From the NCBI RefSeq assembly GCF_000826545.1, contig NZ_CDME01000015.1:450207-514206 (forward strand): DNA of 64,000 bases, given 5' to 3'. The translations under genes were made by a program, and so were the position numbers. How positions within the stretch are numbered: position 1 is the first letter of the stretch; each line of letters opens with the position of its first letter. Source of the stretch: Kibdelosporangium sp. MJ126-NF4. Lineage in GTDB: Bacteria; Actinomycetota; Actinomycetes; Mycobacteriales; Pseudonocardiaceae. Below the pieces are notes generated by a model. It worked only from the letters and a program-made list of their open reading frames with translations. It ran no database searches and was not told the DNA's origin. Shown one piece after another: positions 24,001-34,784 of this stretch.

Positions 24001-26985
24001 GTGGCAGGGAAAACCGGAATTGCCGTGTTCGTCGGCGCGGCCGTGGCCGGTCCCGCGGCCGCGCTGGTCTGGCCGGACGTCGTCAAATGGGTCCTGGTCG
24101 CGGGCTATGAGGTGATCCTGTTCATCGTCGGTATTGCGGGCGGGGTACTCAACGACCTGAAGAAGCGCTGGCAGACGAGAGTCGCCGACCGGCTGGACAA
24201 GGCACTGAACCGGCGGTTCAGCCGGTTCGACCGGCGCTACCGCGAGTACATCCTCAGCGACCTGCGCACACTCGACGTCAAGGGGCTGGCCACCAGCGGC
24301 TTCTACACGCCCAACCTGGATGACGTGTTCGTCGACGTGGGTCTGGACTACCGCGCACCGCACCAGGTGCCGAGCGGCCTGCTCGACGAACTGTCGGCAA
24401 CGGACACGTCACGCCGTTCCATCTGGGACTTCCTCGCCCGGAAGGACCCTGCCGTGCTCGCCGTGCTTGGCGCGCCGGGCAGTGGGAAGACGACCTTGTT
24501 ACGGCACACCGCAAGACGGCTGTTCGCCAACAAACGCCGCAACGTCCCGATCCTGCTCTACCTGCGTGATCACGTCGCCGAGATCGCCAAGGAGCCGAGC
24601 GTGTCCGTGGCTACGCTGGTCACGAACGCGCTCGGTGACCTCGGCAGAACAGAACCATCGGGCTGGTTCACGCAGAAACTGACCGACGGCGACTGTGTCG
24701 TGCTCCTCGACGGACTCGACGAAGTGGCGCGCAAACAAGACAGGCAGCTGGTCGCCGACTGGGTCGAACGGCAGATCAAACGCTTCCCCCGCAACGACTT
24801 CGTGATCACATCCCGGCCGCACGGATACCTCGCGACCCCGGTCAACGGTGCGACCGCGTTGCGCGTGCAGAGTTTCACCGACGACCAGGTCCGGGCGTTC
24901 GTGCGTGGCTGGTACCTCGCGGTCGAGCGGCACATCAACCAGGACGGCCCGGAAGCCGCGGACCGCAAGGCGGAGTCCGAGGCGGAGGACCTGCTCGGCA
25001 GGCTCTACGACGCGCCCGCGCTCGCGGACCTGACCGTCAACCCGCTGCTGCTGACCATGATCGCGAACGTCCACAGGTACCGAGGCGCACTGCCGGGCAG
25101 CCGCGCCGACCTCTACAGCGAGATCTGCCAGGTCATGCTGTGGCGCAGGCAGGAAGCCAAGAAGCTGCCCACCGACCTGAGCGGGGACAAGAAGGAGACG
25201 CTGCTGGCCGCGCTCGCGTACACGATGATGCAGGACCGTGTGCGTGACCTGTCGGGCAAGCGCCTGCACGAGGAGGTCAAGTCGACGCTCCGGCGGCTGT
25301 CCCGCAAGCTCACCGCGGCCGAGTTCGTCGCCGACGTGACCTCGAACGGGCTACTGGTGGAACGGGAAAGCGGCCTGTACGCGTTCGCTCACCACACGTT
25401 CCAGGAGTTCCTCGCCGCGAGCCACATCCGGGACAAGAGCCTTGTCGGCACTCTGGTGGACAACGTGGACGACCTGTGGTGGCGCGAGACGACGCTGCTG
25501 TACACGGCACGGGCGGACGCGGACGCGATTGTCGGAGCGTGTCTGGAGTCGGGCAACGTGCAGGCCCTGTCACTGGCGTTGGACTGCGCAGACCAGGGCA
25601 GCGAGCTGGCGCCCGAGTTGTCGGACGAGTTGGACAAGCTCGTCACGGACGCGTTGGAGATCACCGCTGACGCGGACCACCAGGGCCTCGCTGCCCGTGT
25701 GCTCGTGACGCGACACCTGCGCAGGATGACCTCCGTCGAAGGACATGGCCAGATCTGTCCGGTCCCGATCACCAGGAAGATCTACCACCTGTTCCGCCAG
25801 GAAGTCCGGGGCCCGATGCCGGACGGTCCTGGCGGGTTCAAGCCCGACGACGTGCCGGTGGGCGGTGTCAGAAGGGCCGACGCGTTGAGTTTCGTGCGTT
25901 GGGTCAACACGATCTCGTCGGCGGGCCACGACTACCGGTTGCCGACGGCCGCGGAACTCGGCGATCCGACAGTGCGGCGGATGATCGCGACCGTGCCGAG
26001 CGCCTGGCTGCACCCCGACCAGGCCTCGTACAATCTCTGGACACGGACATCTGTGCATCCGCACGGCATCAGCACGGCCGCTCAGGTCGACCAGGTCGCC
26101 GTGGACCTGACGCGCTGCGCCGGGAGCCTCACCAAGTTCGCGCTGCTGTACACGATCGTGCTCAGCCGCCAGGTCGGCAAACACACGGTTGGGCTCGAAA
26201 TCGCCCGCGTGCTGACGGACCGGCTCACCACGACCCGGGACAATGACCTGGAAAGCGCGCTCGACCGCAGTTTCGCCGAAGCCAGCAAGGGCTTCGACGA
26301 AGACGGCATGGCCGATCTCGTTCATGTCCTCTCGATCGCGCGCACACTCGACAGCCTGACAGGCCGCCAGACAGCCAGCGAAATGCGTCGGGTCGTCGCG
26401 AACGCAGTCAACCTCGGTCCGCCGCCCAACAACCACTCCCAAGAGCTCGATCGTCTGCTCATCGGCGTATCCGACCCGCACGCCACCATTCGCAGCCTCG
26501 CCATCCCGTGGAACCGCGTGTCTGTCACGGATCTGTCGTCGATCATCGGGCCTGCGATGGTCACCATCCTGACCGAACAGGTCGATCGGCGGACGAGTTC
26601 GCCCCGCAGGCAGTTGGGTGCCACGCTCGAGAAGCTCGCGTTCGAGGGGGCAGTGGATGTTGTGCTGGACTTGGACAGATTCCCCAGTCTGGTTCACGAC
26701 GCGTGCAGCGAGACGAACCTCCCGCCGTCGTCTTGGGCCCAGGCGGTGGGGCGCAAGTTCGCCGAATCCGCGACCTCGGTGTTCACTCGGCAGCAGGAGC
26801 TGACAGCCAAGCTGGCCAGCGCATTGCGGATCACCGCGTTGTGTCTCGTCTCCGACGCCAGGAGCCACGGCCTGACAGTCACCGCTGACCTGCTGCTGCG
26901 CTGCTATGCCGGGCTCATCCTGCTGGAGCACAGGGCCACCGGTGCGGCCCCGGCGCAGGAGATGATCCTGCTCGCCACTACCTGA
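24001..26985 (+). CDS. membrane-anchored NACHT NTPase with C-type-lectin/FGE-like segment
   Basis: A 994-residue STAND-type NTPase. Residues 5-50 contain two hydrophobic segments, so it is probably inner-membrane bound. The NACHT core has Walker [10 protein letters not shown] (near 157), Walker [11 protein letters not shown] (near 233), sensor-like FVITSRP and [12 protein letters not shown], then [12 protein letters not shown] (near 465) closing the winged-helix part. Residues about 615-690 ([28 protein letters not shown]) resemble a shortened formylglycine-generating-enzyme/C-type-lectin fold. The last 300 residues are helical with no domain I recognise. Bacterial NACHT proteins include antiphage sensors (bNACHT, Avs). 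It is a lone gene and starts at GTG 24001. Confidence 0.85.
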   Translation: MAGKTGIAVFVGAAVAGPAAALVWPDVVKWVLVAGYEVILFIVGIAGGVLNDLKKRWQTRVADRLDKALNRRFSRFDRRYREYILSDLRTLDVKGLATSGFYTPNLDDVFVDVGLDYRAPHQVPSGLLDELSATDTSRRSIWDFLARKDPAVLAVLGAPGSGKTTLLRHTARRLFANKRRNVPILLYLRDHVAEIAKEPSVSVATLVTNALGDLGRTEPSGWFTQKLTDGDCVVLLDGLDEVARKQDRQLVADWVERQIKRFPRNDFVITSRPHGYLATPVNGATALRVQSFTDDQVRAFVRGWYLAVERHINQDGPEAADRKAESEAEDLLGRLYDAPALADLTVNPLLLTMIANVHRYRGALPGSRADLYSEICQVMLWRRQEAKKLPTDLSGDKKETLLAALAYTMMQDRVRDLSGKRLHEEVKSTLRRLSRKLTAAEFVADVTSNGLLVERESGLYAFAHHTFQEFLAASHIRDKSLVGTLVDNVDDLWWRETTLLYTARADADAIVGACLESGNVQALSLALDCADQGSELAPELSDELDKLVTDALEITADADHQGLAARVLVTRHLRRMTSVEGHGQICPVPITRKIYHLFRQEVRGPMPDGPGGFKPDDVPVGGVRRADALSFVRWVNTISSAGHDYRLPTAAELGDPTVRRMIATVPSAWLHPDQASYNLWTRTSVHPHGISTAAQVDQVAVDLTRCAGSLTKFALLYTIVLSRQVGKHTVGLEIARVLTDRLTTTRDNDLESALDRSFAEASKGFDEDGMADLVHVLSIARTLDSLTGRQTASEMRRVVANAVNLGPPPNNHSQELDRLLIGVSDPHATIRSLAIPWNRVSVTDLSSIIGPAMVTILTEQVDRRTSSPRRQLGATLEKLAFEGAVDVVLDLDRFPSLVHDACSETNLPPSSWAQAVGRKFAESATSVFTRQQELTAKLASALRITALCLVSDARSHGLTVTADLLLRCYAGLILLEHRATGAAPAQEMILLATT

Positions 26986-28132
26986 CGCGTTCTCCCTTGC
27001 GCCACACGGCATACGTCAACGGAACGCCCGGCCGGTAAGCCAGGTGCGTGATCGAGGGCGCATCCAGCACGTGGATGTCCGCGCGGCTTCCTGGGCGCAG
27101 GGTGCCGATCTCGTTCTCACGGCGCAAAGCCCGAGCGCCGCCCCACGTGGCCGCGCGCACGGCCTCAGCGATGCTCATCCGCATCTGGAGCACTGCTGTG
27201 GCAACGCAGAACGCCATCGACGTCGTGTAGGAGGACCCGGGGTTGCAGTTCGACGCCAGCGCCACGGTCGCGCCCGCGTTCAGCAATGCTTGTGCGTCCG
27301 GCAGGGGCTGGCGGGTTGAGAGGTCGCACGCGGGCAGCAGGGTTGCCACGGTTTCCGAGCTGGCCAGGTCTTCGATGTCGGACTTGGTCAGGTACGTGCA
27401 GTGGTCCACCGAGGCCGCGTTCATCTCGACCGCGAGCCGTACACCTGGGCCGTAGGCGAGCTGGTTGCCGTGTACGCGAAGGCCGAGGCCGTGCCGCGCG
27501 CCTGCTTCCAGCACGGCTCTGGACTGGGGGCCGTCGAAGGCTCCGGTCTCGCAGAAGACGTCGATCCAGCGCACGTGCGGCGCCACTGCCTCGATCATCT
27601 CGCCGCAGACGAGGTCCACATAGGAGTCTGCGTCCCAGCCGGTTGGCACCAGGTGCGCGCCGAGGAAGGTGACCTCGTCGACCAGGTTCGAGGCGAGCAC
27701 TGCCGAGCGGAGTTCGTTGGGCACGTCGAGGCCGTAGCCGGTTTTGGTCTCGATGTAGGTTGTGCCTTGGGATACTGCTTCGTTGACATGTCGACTTATC
27801 ACCGCGGTCAGATCCGAGTCGGACGCCGCGCGGGTCGCGCCGACCGTCACGGCGATTCCGCCTGCACGGTAGGGCTCTCCGGCCATTCGGGCGGCGAACT
27901 CCGCTGTCCGGTCGCCCGCGAAGACCAGGTGTGTGTGGCTGTCCACCCAGCCGGGCAGGACCGCGCGGCCCTCCACGTCGACCGCGGAGTCCGCGGCAGG
28001 GGCGGCGGAGGCCGGGCCCACCCAGACCACGGACGAACCATCCAGCACCAGTGCCGCGTCGGCCAGCGTGCCCAGTTCGTCGTCGTTCGTCGTCAGCTCG
28101 CCGATCCCGGTGAGCAGCACACTCATCGCCAC
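26978..28132 (-). CDS. hutI: imidazolonepropionase
   Basis: The 384-residue amidohydrolase carries [23 protein letters not shown] with the metal-binding Hx[20 protein letters not shown] and DHCTYL. It opens the imidazolone ring in step three of histidine degradation, giving N-formimidoyl-L-glutamate, in the cytosol. It is the last gene of the hut operon and overlaps hutF by 10 bases. Its 3' end also overlaps the convergent NACHT gene by eight bases, so there is no room for a separate terminator between them. Confidence 0.94.
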   Translation of the reverse strand: MAMSVLLTGIGELTTNDDELGTLADAALVLDGSSVVWVGPASAAPAADSAVDVEGRAVLPGWVDSHTHLVFAGDRTAEFAARMAGEPYRAGGIAVTVGATRAASDSDLTAVISRHVNEAVSQGTTYIETKTGYGLDVPNELRSAVLASNLVDEVTFLGAHLVPTGWDADSYVDLVCGEMIEAVAPHVRWIDVFCETGAFDGPQSRAVLEAGARHGLGLRVHGNQLAYGPGVRLAVEMNAASVDHCTYLTKSDIEDLASSETVATLLPACDLSTRQPLPDAQALLNAGATVALASNCNPGSSYTTSMAFCVATAVLQMRMSIAEAVRAATWGGARALRRENEIGTLRPGSRADIHVLDAPSITHLAYRPGVPLTYAVWRKGERVR

Positions 28133-29403
28133 AACTCCTCAATCGCCGCTGCCAGCAACTGTCCGACGTCTCCGACGCGGTGGTGCCCGTCCTCGACGAT
28201 CACGCGCCCGCTGGCGATGACCGTGTGCACATCCGCCGCGGTGGCCACCAGCATCGCCTGTGACGGCAGGCATCCGGCGGTTCGCGGGGTGTCGAGCGAG
28301 ATCGCCACCAGGTCCGCGTGCCCGACGGGCCAGCCGAGGCTGGAATGTGCCGTCATGGCCGCGTACAGCTCCTCCGGTGTGAACCGGCCGCGCTGGCCGG
28401 TGCGCAGCCGTTCGCCGTGCTCCACCGCACGGGCTTCCAGCAGCGGGTCGATCACCGCGTGCTGGTCGCTGCCAAGGGAAAGCGGGGAACCCGCGTCCAC
28501 GAGTTCACGTGCGGGCCCGATCCCGTCTGCCAGGTCCGCCTCGGTCGTCGGGCAGAAGCACGCTCCCGTGCCGGACGACCCGAGCAGTAATATGTCCTTC
28601 GTGGACAGATGGGTCGCGTGAACAGCCGTGGTACGCGGGCCAAGCGCCCCTGCCTCAGCCAGCAACTCCGTGGGAGTCATGCCGTACGCGGCGAGGCACG
28701 CCTCGTTCTCCGCTGGCTGCTCGGACAAGTGCACGTGCAGCGGCCCGGTCGGCCAGGCCGAAACCAGCGCGGGCAACGAAGATCGTGGCACCGCACGGAC
28801 CGAGTGGATCGCCGCGCCCGCGAGCAGCACCGAATCCGACCGCAGCGAAGACACACGCGACGCCCAGGCGTCGACCGAGCCGTCGGAGAACCGGAGTTGC
28901 TCCGGCGCCAGCGGCTGGTCGATTCCACCTGCCAGGTAACAGGTGTCCAGCAGGGTCACGCGGATCCCGGCGTCAACAGCGGCCTGCCGCAACGCCTCGG
29001 CCATCGCGTTCGGGTCGGCATAAGAAACACCGCCGGGCGCGTGGTGCACGTAGTGGAACTCGCCGACGCACGTCACCCCGGCCAACGCCATCTCGGCGTA
29101 CACCGCGGTCGCGAGCTTCAGGTAACTGTCCGGATCGAGCTTCCCGGCCAGCTCGTACATGCCTTTTCGCCAGGTCCAGAACGTGCCGCCGTCCGCGTGG
29201 GTCCGGCCGCGCAGCGCACGGTGGAACGCGTGCGAATGAGCGTTGGCGAAACCCGGCAGCACCAAGCCGGAAAGCCGGTGCGCGTCCGGCGGACACGGCG
29301 AATCCGGCGCCACAGCGGTGATCTTGCCATCGGCAACGTCGACCAGAACGTTGGATCGCACGCCTGACGAGTCCAGCCAGGCGTGCTCACACCAATACCT
29401 CAT
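28123..29403 (-). CDS. hutF: formimidoylglutamate deiminase
   Basis: This 426-residue amidohydrolase contains [53 protein letters not shown] and [11 protein letters not shown], matching HutF. It hydrolyses N-formimidoyl-glutamate to N-formyl-glutamate and ammonia. Choosing this branch means the pathway needs a formylglutamate amidohydrolase to finish; no HutG-type gene is present, but an M20 hydrolase gene overlaps the hutF start by four bases. Operon position and sequence make the assignment firm. Confidence 0.93.
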   Translation of the reverse strand: MRYWCEHAWLDSSGVRSNVLVDVADGKITAVAPDSPCPPDAHRLSGLVLPGFANAHSHAFHRALRGRTHADGGTFWTWRKGMYELAGKLDPDSYLKLATAVYAEMALAGVTCVGEFHYVHHAPGGVSYADPNAMAEALRQAAVDAGIRVTLLDTCYLAGGIDQPLAPEQLRFSDGSVDAWASRVSSLRSDSVLLAGAAIHSVRAVPRSSLPALVSAWPTGPLHVHLSEQPAENEACLAAYGMTPTELLAEAGALGPRTTAVHATHLSTKDILLLGSSGTGACFCPTTEADLADGIGPARELVDAGSPLSLGSDQHAVIDPLLEARAVEHGERLRTGQRGRFTPEELYAAMTAHSSLGWPVGHADLVAISLDTPRTAGCLPSQAMLVATAADVHTVIASGRVIVEDGHHRVGDVGQLLAAAIEELWR

Positions 29404-30608
29404 ACCCGGGTGGCCAGCTTCTCCAGCACCGTCGCCAACGCCTCGACACCAGCCTCGCAGTCGTCGGCCTCGGCGTGCTCGGCAGGGGCGTGGCTCACGC
29501 CGGTCGGGTTGCGCACGAACAACATCGCCGTCGGGACGTACTCGGCGAGAATCCCGGCGTCGTGTCCCGCGCCGGTCGGCAGCGCGGGCACGTTGCCGAG
29601 CGTCGTCACCAACTCGTCACGCAAGGACGAGTCGAAGTGCACGGCGTCCCCATAGGACTCCTCGGTCACGACAAGGTCGCAGCCCTCGTCCCGTGCCGCC
29701 TGCTTGGCCGCAGCGGTGATCCGCTCGACGACCGCGCGGGTGCGGCCGTCGTTGGGGGCACGCGCGTCGAGCCAGACATCCACCGTCGACGCGATCACGT
29801 TCGTGCCACCGGGGATCGGCTCGATCCGGCCGACCGTGGCCCGCGCCCCGTCCACACTGGACGCCGCCCACCTCGCGGACAGGATCAGCTGCGACGCCGG
29901 GAGCATCGGGTCGTGCCGCGCGCCCATCGGCGTGGCACCAGCGTGGTTGCCCTCGCCGGTGAACCGGAAGCGCCACCGGCCGTGCGCCAGGATCGACGAG
30001 GCCACGCCCACCGGCGCGTTCAGGTCGACCAGCCCACGGCCCTGCTCGACGTGCAGCTCGACGAACCGGCCGATCCGCGCCAGTGCCTCGTCGTCCTTGC
30101 CGATCCGCGCCGGGTCGAGACCGGCGGCCTGCACCGCGTCGGCGAACGTGGTGCCGTCGCGGTCCTTGAGGTTCAACGCCGTCTCGGCGCTGGTCGCGCC
30201 GGTCAGCAGCCGGGAACCGAGGCAGGCGAGGCCGAACCGCCCGCCTTCCTCCTCCGCGAACACCATCAGCGCGAGCGGCTTGTCCGGCTTGAAGCCCTTG
30301 GCCTGCAACAGGTCCACCGCCGCGAGGCTGGACACGACGCCGAGCGGCCCGTCGAAGGCGCCTCCGCCGGGCACCGAGTCCAGGTGGCTGCCGGTGACCA
30401 GTGCGTCTGGTCCCGGCGCGCCCCACCACGCCCAGATGTTGCCGTTGCGGTCGACTTCGACGTCCAAGCCGCGCTTGCCCGCCTCGGCGGTGAACCACTC
30501 GCGCAGTTCCAGCTCGGGGCGGTCGAAGCCGTGCCTGGAGTACCCGCCGCGCGCGGGGTCGTTTCCGACGTCCTTGATCGCGGTCAGCAACTCCGTAGCC
30601 GTACTCAT
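29400..30608 (-). CDS. M20-family amidohydrolase (allantoate amidohydrolase/carbamoylase type) in the hut operon
   Basis: A 402-residue zinc hydrolase with GSHLDSVPGGGAFDGPLGV, MVFAEEEGGRF, ELHVEQGR and LPTGAGHDAG, all metal- or substrate-binding signatures of the AllC/hydantoinase/carbamoylase subgroup. By sequence alone it would be called allantoate amidohydrolase. Its place between hutU and hutF, with a 4-base overlap to hutF and 7 bases from hutU, argues that it acts in histidine breakdown. It probably removes the formyl group of N-formyl-glutamate, chemically similar to removing an N-carbamoyl group. That role is my inference. Confidence 0.88.
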   Translation of the reverse strand: MSTATELLTAIKDVGNDPARGGYSRHGFDRPELELREWFTAEAGKRGLDVEVDRNGNIWAWWGAPGPDALVTGSHLDSVPGGGAFDGPLGVVSSLAAVDLLQAKGFKPDKPLALMVFAEEEGGRFGLACLGSRLLTGATSAETALNLKDRDGTTFADAVQAAGLDPARIGKDDEALARIGRFVELHVEQGRGLVDLNAPVGVASSILAHGRWRFRFTGEGNHAGATPMGARHDPMLPASQLILSARWAASSVDGARATVGRIEPIPGGTNVIASTVDVWLDARAPNDGRTRAVVERITAAAKQAARDEGCDLVVTEESYGDAVHFDSSLRDELVTTLGNVPALPTGAGHDAGILAEYVPTAMLFVRNPTGVSHAPAEHAEADDCEAGVEALATVLEKLATRV

Positions 30609-30615
30609 GGCAAGA

Positions 30616-32259
30616 TCATGCCCGGGTCATCGGAATATGCACACCCCGTGACTGTGCGATTTCGGCCGCACGGTCGTATCCGGCGTCCACGTGGCGTAGT
30701 ACGCCCATCCCCGGGTCGTTGGTGAGCACCCGTTCGATCTTCTGGGCGGACAGGTCGGTTCCATCCGCGACAGTCACCTGTCCGGCGTGGATGGAGCGGC
30801 CGATGCCGACTCCGCCGCCGTGGTGGATGGACACCCACGTGGCACCGGACGCGGTGTTGACCATGGCGTTGAGCAGCGGCCAGTCCGCGATCGCGTCCGA
30901 CCCGTCGGCCATCGCCTCGGTCTCGCGGTACGGCGAGGCCACCGAGCCGCAGTCGAGGTGGTCACGGCCGATGACGACCGGCGCGGACAGCTCGCCGCTG
31001 GCGACCATCTCGTTGAACCTCAGCCCGGCCAGGTGCCGCTCGCCGTAGCCCAGCCAGCAGATCCTCGCCGGAAGGCCCTGGAACTCGACGCGGTCGCCCG
31101 CCATCTTGATCCAGCGCGCCAGCGACTCGTTCTCCGGGAAGAGTTCGAGGATGGCCCGGTCGGTGGCGGCGATGTCCTTCGGGTCGCCGGACAGCGCGGC
31201 CCACCGGAACGGGCCCTTGCCCTCGCAGAACAACGGCCGGATGTAGGCGGGCACGAAGCCGGGGAAGTCGAATGCCCGTTCGCAGCCACCCAGTTTGGCC
31301 TCGCCACGCAGGGAGTTGCCGTAGTCGAACACCTCGACGCCCTTGTCGAGGAAGCCCAGCATCGCGTCGACGTGCTCGGCCATCGACTCACGCGAGCGGT
31401 CGGTGAACTCGTCCGGCTTCTTGGCCGCGTAGTCCGACCAGTCCTCCAGCGCCACACCCTTGGGCAGGTACATCAGCGGGTCGTGCGCGGACGTCTGGTC
31501 GGTGACGATGTCGACGTCGACGCCCCGGCGCAGCAGTTCGGGCAGGATCTCGGCGGCGTTGCCGACCACGCCGACCGACAACGGCCTGCGCTCGCGCTTG
31601 GCCGTCTCCACCCTGTCGATCGCACGGTCCAAATCGGACGCGAGTTCGTCGAGGTAGCGGGTCTCCAGCCGACGCTGGGCGCGGTGCGGGTCGACCTCGA
31701 TGACCAACGCGACGCCGTCGTTCATGGTCACGGCCAGCGGCTGCGCGCCGCCCATGCCACCGAGGCCCGCGGTCACGGTCAGCGTGCCACGCAGCGAGCC
31801 GCCGAACTTCTTGTTGGCGATCGCCGCGAAGGTCTCATAGGTGCCCTGCAGGATGCCCTGGGTGCCGATGTAGATCCACGAACCCGCGGTCATCTGGCCG
31901 TACATCGTCAGCCCGGCGGCCTCGAGCTTGCGGAACTCTGGCCAGCTCGCCCAGTCCGGCACCAGGTTGGAGTTGGCGATCAGCACGCGCGGCGCCCACT
32001 CGTGGGTGCGCATCACACCGACCGGACGGCCGGACTGCACCAGCAGCGTCTCGTCCTGGTTGAGCTCGGTCAGCTCACGGGTGATCGCGTGGAAGCTCGG
32101 CCAGTCCCGCGCGGCCTTGCCCGTGCCGCCGTAGACGACCAGGTCGTCCGGGCGTTCGGCGACGTCCGGGTCCAGGTTGTTGTGCAGCATCCGCAGCGGT
32201 GCCTCGGTGGCCCAACTCTTCGCGGTGAGGGTGGTGCCGGTGGTGGCCCGGACGGTCAC
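30616..32259 (-). CDS. hutU: urocanate hydratase
   Basis: The 547-residue product has the urocanase hallmarks: NTSNLVPDW-like block [52 protein letters not shown] and [14 protein letters not shown] with the active-site cysteine. The enzyme adds water to urocanate using tightly bound NAD as an electrophile, making imidazolone propionate in the cytosol. It overlaps the hutH stop by four bases, so the two are translationally coupled. Confidence 0.96.
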   Translation of the reverse strand: MTVRATTGTTLTAKSWATEAPLRMLHNNLDPDVAERPDDLVVYGGTGKAARDWPSFHAITRELTELNQDETLLVQSGRPVGVMRTHEWAPRVLIANSNLVPDWASWPEFRKLEAAGLTMYGQMTAGSWIYIGTQGILQGTYETFAAIANKKFGGSLRGTLTVTAGLGGMGGAQPLAVTMNDGVALVIEVDPHRAQRRLETRYLDELASDLDRAIDRVETAKRERRPLSVGVVGNAAEILPELLRRGVDVDIVTDQTSAHDPLMYLPKGVALEDWSDYAAKKPDEFTDRSRESMAEHVDAMLGFLDKGVEVFDYGNSLRGEAKLGGCERAFDFPGFVPAYIRPLFCEGKGPFRWAALSGDPKDIAATDRAILELFPENESLARWIKMAGDRVEFQGLPARICWLGYGERHLAGLRFNEMVASGELSAPVVIGRDHLDCGSVASPYRETEAMADGSDAIADWPLLNAMVNTASGATWVSIHHGGGVGIGRSIHAGQVTVADGTDLSAQKIERVLTNDPGMGVLRHVDAGYDRAAEIAQSRGVHIPMTRA

Positions 32260-33761
32260 TTGATGCCTCCTGAGCGGATCAGTTCTTCGGCGGCGGCGAT
32301 TTCGGGCGCGAGGTGCCGGTCCGGCCCTGGCCCGGGAACACGGGTACGCAGCGCCGCGACGGCGGCGGCGGTCGCCGTCGCGGGCTTGAGCGGGGCACGC
32401 AGGTCGAGCGCGCGCGCCGCGGTGAGCAGTTCGATCGCGAGGACGGTGGTCAGGCCGTTGACGGCGGTGCGCAGCTTGCGCGCGGCCGCCCAGCCCATCG
32501 AGACGTGGTCCTCCTGCATGGCGCTGGTCGGGATCGAGTCGACCGACGCGGGCACGGCCAGCCGTTTGAGCTCGGCGACCACGGCGGCCTGCGTGTAGTG
32601 GGCGATCATGTGGCCGGAGTCGACGCCCGGGTCGTGAGCGAGGAACGCGGGCAGGCCGTGCGAGCGGGCGACGTCCAGCATCCGGTCGGTGCGCCGCTCG
32701 GCCATGCTGGCCACGTCGGCGACCGGGATGGCCAGGAAGTCCAGCACGTACGCGATCGGCGCGCCATGGAAGTTGCCGTTGGACTCGACGCGGCCGTCGG
32801 CCAGCACGGCCGGGTTGTCCACTGCGGACGCCAGTTCCCGGTCGGCGACGAGTTCGGCGTGCGTGATGGTGTCGAGCGCGGCGCCGTGCACCTGCGGCGA
32901 GCAGCGCATCGAGTACGCGTCCTGCACACGGGTGCAGTCCGGGCCGCGGTGGCTGGCCACGATCTCGGAGTCGGCGAGGAACTCGGCCATCCGCTTGGCG
33001 GACTCGCCAAGGCCGGGATGCGGGCGCAACGCCTGCAGTTCGGGCTGCAGAACGCGGTCGGTGCCCAGCAGGGCCTCGATGCTCATCGCCGCGGTCAGGT
33101 CCGCGACCTTCATCAGCCTGCGCAGGTCGGCGGCGGCCAGCACGAGCATGCCGAGCATGCCGTCGGTGCCGTTGATCAGCGCGAGGCCCTCCTTCTCGGC
33201 CAGGCTGACCGGGGTGAGCCCGGCTTCCCGCAACGCCTCCGCCGCCGGTCTCAGCACACCGTCGACCCGGACGTCACCTTCACCGGTCAGCGCGAGCGCG
33301 ATCGACGACAACGGAGCGAGGTCACCTGAGCAGCCCAGAGAGCCGTACTCCTGGACGACCGGGACGATCCCGGCGTTGATCATCCCGGCGAGGGCTTCCA
33401 CGGTGGACGTCCTGACGCCGCTGTGCCCCATCGCGAGCGTCCGCAGCCGCAACAGCATCAGGCCGCGGACCACCTCGGCTTCCACTTCGGGCCCGGCGCC
33501 TGCCGCGTGCGAACGCACGATGGAGTGCTGCAACGCGACCCGCCGCGCCGGTGGGATGTGGCGGACCGCGAGCGCACCAAAGCCGGTGGAGACGCCGTAG
33601 GTCGGTTCAGGACGTGACGCCAGCCGCTCGATGTGCTCACGCGACTGCGCCACGGCGCGCAGGGCCTCGTCGGTCAGACGGACACCTACGCCATCACGAG
33701 CGACCGCGACCACGTCGGCGCGGCTGATCGGGGTGAGACCCAGGGCTACCGGTTCTGCCAT
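32256..33761 (-). CDS. hutH: histidine ammonia-lyase
   Basis: A 501-residue MIO-type ammonia-lyase, first gene of the hut operon. [11 protein letters not shown], the cofactor-forming [19 protein letters not shown] (near residue 145), [14 protein letters not shown] and EDHVSMG are present. It converts histidine to urocanate and ammonia. The cofactor triad reads Cys-Ser-Gly instead of the Ala-Ser-Gly of the Pseudomonas enzyme; I believe this also occurs in Streptomyces enzymes, so activity is expected. A GTCTGG/CCAGAC palindrome stands about 55 bases before the start. Confidence 0.95.
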   Translation of the reverse strand: MAEPVALGLTPISRADVVAVARDGVGVRLTDEALRAVAQSREHIERLASRPEPTYGVSTGFGALAVRHIPPARRVALQHSIVRSHAAGAGPEVEAEVVRGLMLLRLRTLAMGHSGVRTSTVEALAGMINAGIVPVVQEYGSLGCSGDLAPLSSIALALTGEGDVRVDGVLRPAAEALREAGLTPVSLAEKEGLALINGTDGMLGMLVLAAADLRRLMKVADLTAAMSIEALLGTDRVLQPELQALRPHPGLGESAKRMAEFLADSEIVASHRGPDCTRVQDAYSMRCSPQVHGAALDTITHAELVADRELASAVDNPAVLADGRVESNGNFHGAPIAYVLDFLAIPVADVASMAERRTDRMLDVARSHGLPAFLAHDPGVDSGHMIAHYTQAAVVAELKRLAVPASVDSIPTSAMQEDHVSMGWAAARKLRTAVNGLTTVLAIELLTAARALDLRAPLKPATATAAAVAALRTRVPGPGPDRHLAPEIAAAEELIRSGGIK

Positions 33762-33815
33762 GGGGCCATCACACCGCGCCGATCACCTCGGCACGACCCG
33801 TGACAGGCCGATCGT

Positions 33816-33831
33816 GTCTGGTATCCCAGAC
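33816..33831. promoter_or_regulatory. palindrome upstream of the hut operon
   Basis: GTCTGG (33816-33821) and CCAGAC (33826-33831) form a perfect dyad around TATC, between the hutH start and the end of the neighbouring membrane-protein gene. Position fits an operator of the hut operon. The IclR-type regulator at 35309 is the nearest candidate protein, but nothing links them directly. Confidence 0.4.
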
Positions 33832-33833
33832 GT

Positions 33834-34784
33834 TCACCTGCCGATCCAGGACAGGTCGGCCGCAGGCTCGACGACCACGCCCTTGGCGAGCTCCCGCAGT
33901 TGGTCGTCGGTCAGATCGACCGTGCCGAGGCGCAGGAGGTGCACCGCGCGGCCGTCGGGCAGCGGCGTGATCACGGCGCCGGTGTGCGAGCCCTCATCCT
34001 TGTCTTCGATCGACGCCGCGATCATGGAGACCTCACGGCCGGGCACGCTCACTTCGACCACCGTGCGGGCGGTGTCCGGCGAATCGCCCATGACGGTCAC
34101 CGCGGTCCTGGTGAACCGGTCGGGCAGCGTCTTGAATCTCAGTGGCGCTTGGACCACCGACTTGTTGTCCGGTTCGACCGTCTGGGCGAGCGCCATCAGC
34201 TTGTCGGCGGGCTTGTCGTTGTCCCACAACGACAGCGACAGGAGAACATCCGGCTGTGGTCGCCATTCCAGCACGGCGTACGTCGGCTCGTTGATGGCCA
34301 GCCGCCCAGGATGCCCTGCGACGGTCGTCTTCCCGTCAGTCCCGCCGCCTTTTCCGGTCGCAGTGAGCTTCACCTCCCATTCCGGGCTGCGTGACGTGAC
34401 GACCTCCAGTGTCATCCGCTGGATGCCCTTGGTCCACGTCCTGGCCTGCTCGGCGAGGTCGAGGTCCGAGCGACGGCCGGTCTCCACGAAACCGGCAGGG
34501 AGGTGGGGTATCCGGTAGCGCATCGGGACGGTCTTGGCCGTGCCGGTGGCTGTGACAGGCGGCGGGAGTTCGGTGGCGGGCGGGGCCGATGCTTCGGGCT
34601 GTCGCAACGCGACCGGCACCGCGACAGCGGCGGCGACCGTGGCCGCGGCGATCAGCGCGATCACCAACGGCCGGACGCGCCGCCGCCGCCGCTGGTTCAG
34701 TGCGTTGATGACCGGCCCGGGGTGCGGTGTGTTCTCGACGGACCTGGCCAGTGCCGCCTTGATCAGTTCTTCCGTCTGGTTCAT
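33834..34784 (-). CDS. single-pass membrane protein, sigma-factor partner, unknown
   Basis: A 316-residue protein with a short cytosolic start (MNQTEELIKAALARSVENTP), an arginine cluster, one membrane helix (VIALIAAATVAAAVAVPVAL, residues 42-62) and a large extracytoplasmic part. The layout, and a start overlapping the stop of an ECF-type sigma gene, suggest it senses or restrains that sigma factor, as anti-sigma proteins do. No zinc-binding anti-sigma motif is visible. The outer part has regular beta-type segments but no family I recognise. Confidence 0.72.
   Translation of the reverse strand: MNQTEELIKAALARSVENTPHPGPVINALNQRRRRRVRPLVIALIAAATVAAAVAVPVALRQPEASAPPATELPPPVTATGTAKTVPMRYRIPHLPAGFVETGRRSDLDLAEQARTWTKGIQRMTLEVVTSRSPEWEVKLTATGKGGGTDGKTTVAGHPGRLAINEPTYAVLEWRPQPDVLLSLSLWDNDKPADKLMALAQTVEPDNKSVVQAPLRFKTLPDRFTRTAVTVMGDSPDTARTVVEVSVPGREVSMIAASIEDKDEGSHTGAVITPLPDGRAVHLLRLGTVDLTDDQLRELAKGVVVEPAADLSWIGR

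Noticed and set aside
24001..26985. A diversity-generating retroelement targeting the lectin-like segment of the NACHT protein
   Set aside because: No reverse transcriptase, accessory gene or template repeat is visible nearby, and the lectin-like segment is internal rather than C-terminal.
29400..30608. Purine (allantoin) degradation locus
   Set aside because: The only matching gene is the M20 hydrolase, and it is embedded and translationally coupled in the histidine operon with no allantoinase or ureidoglycolate gene nearby.
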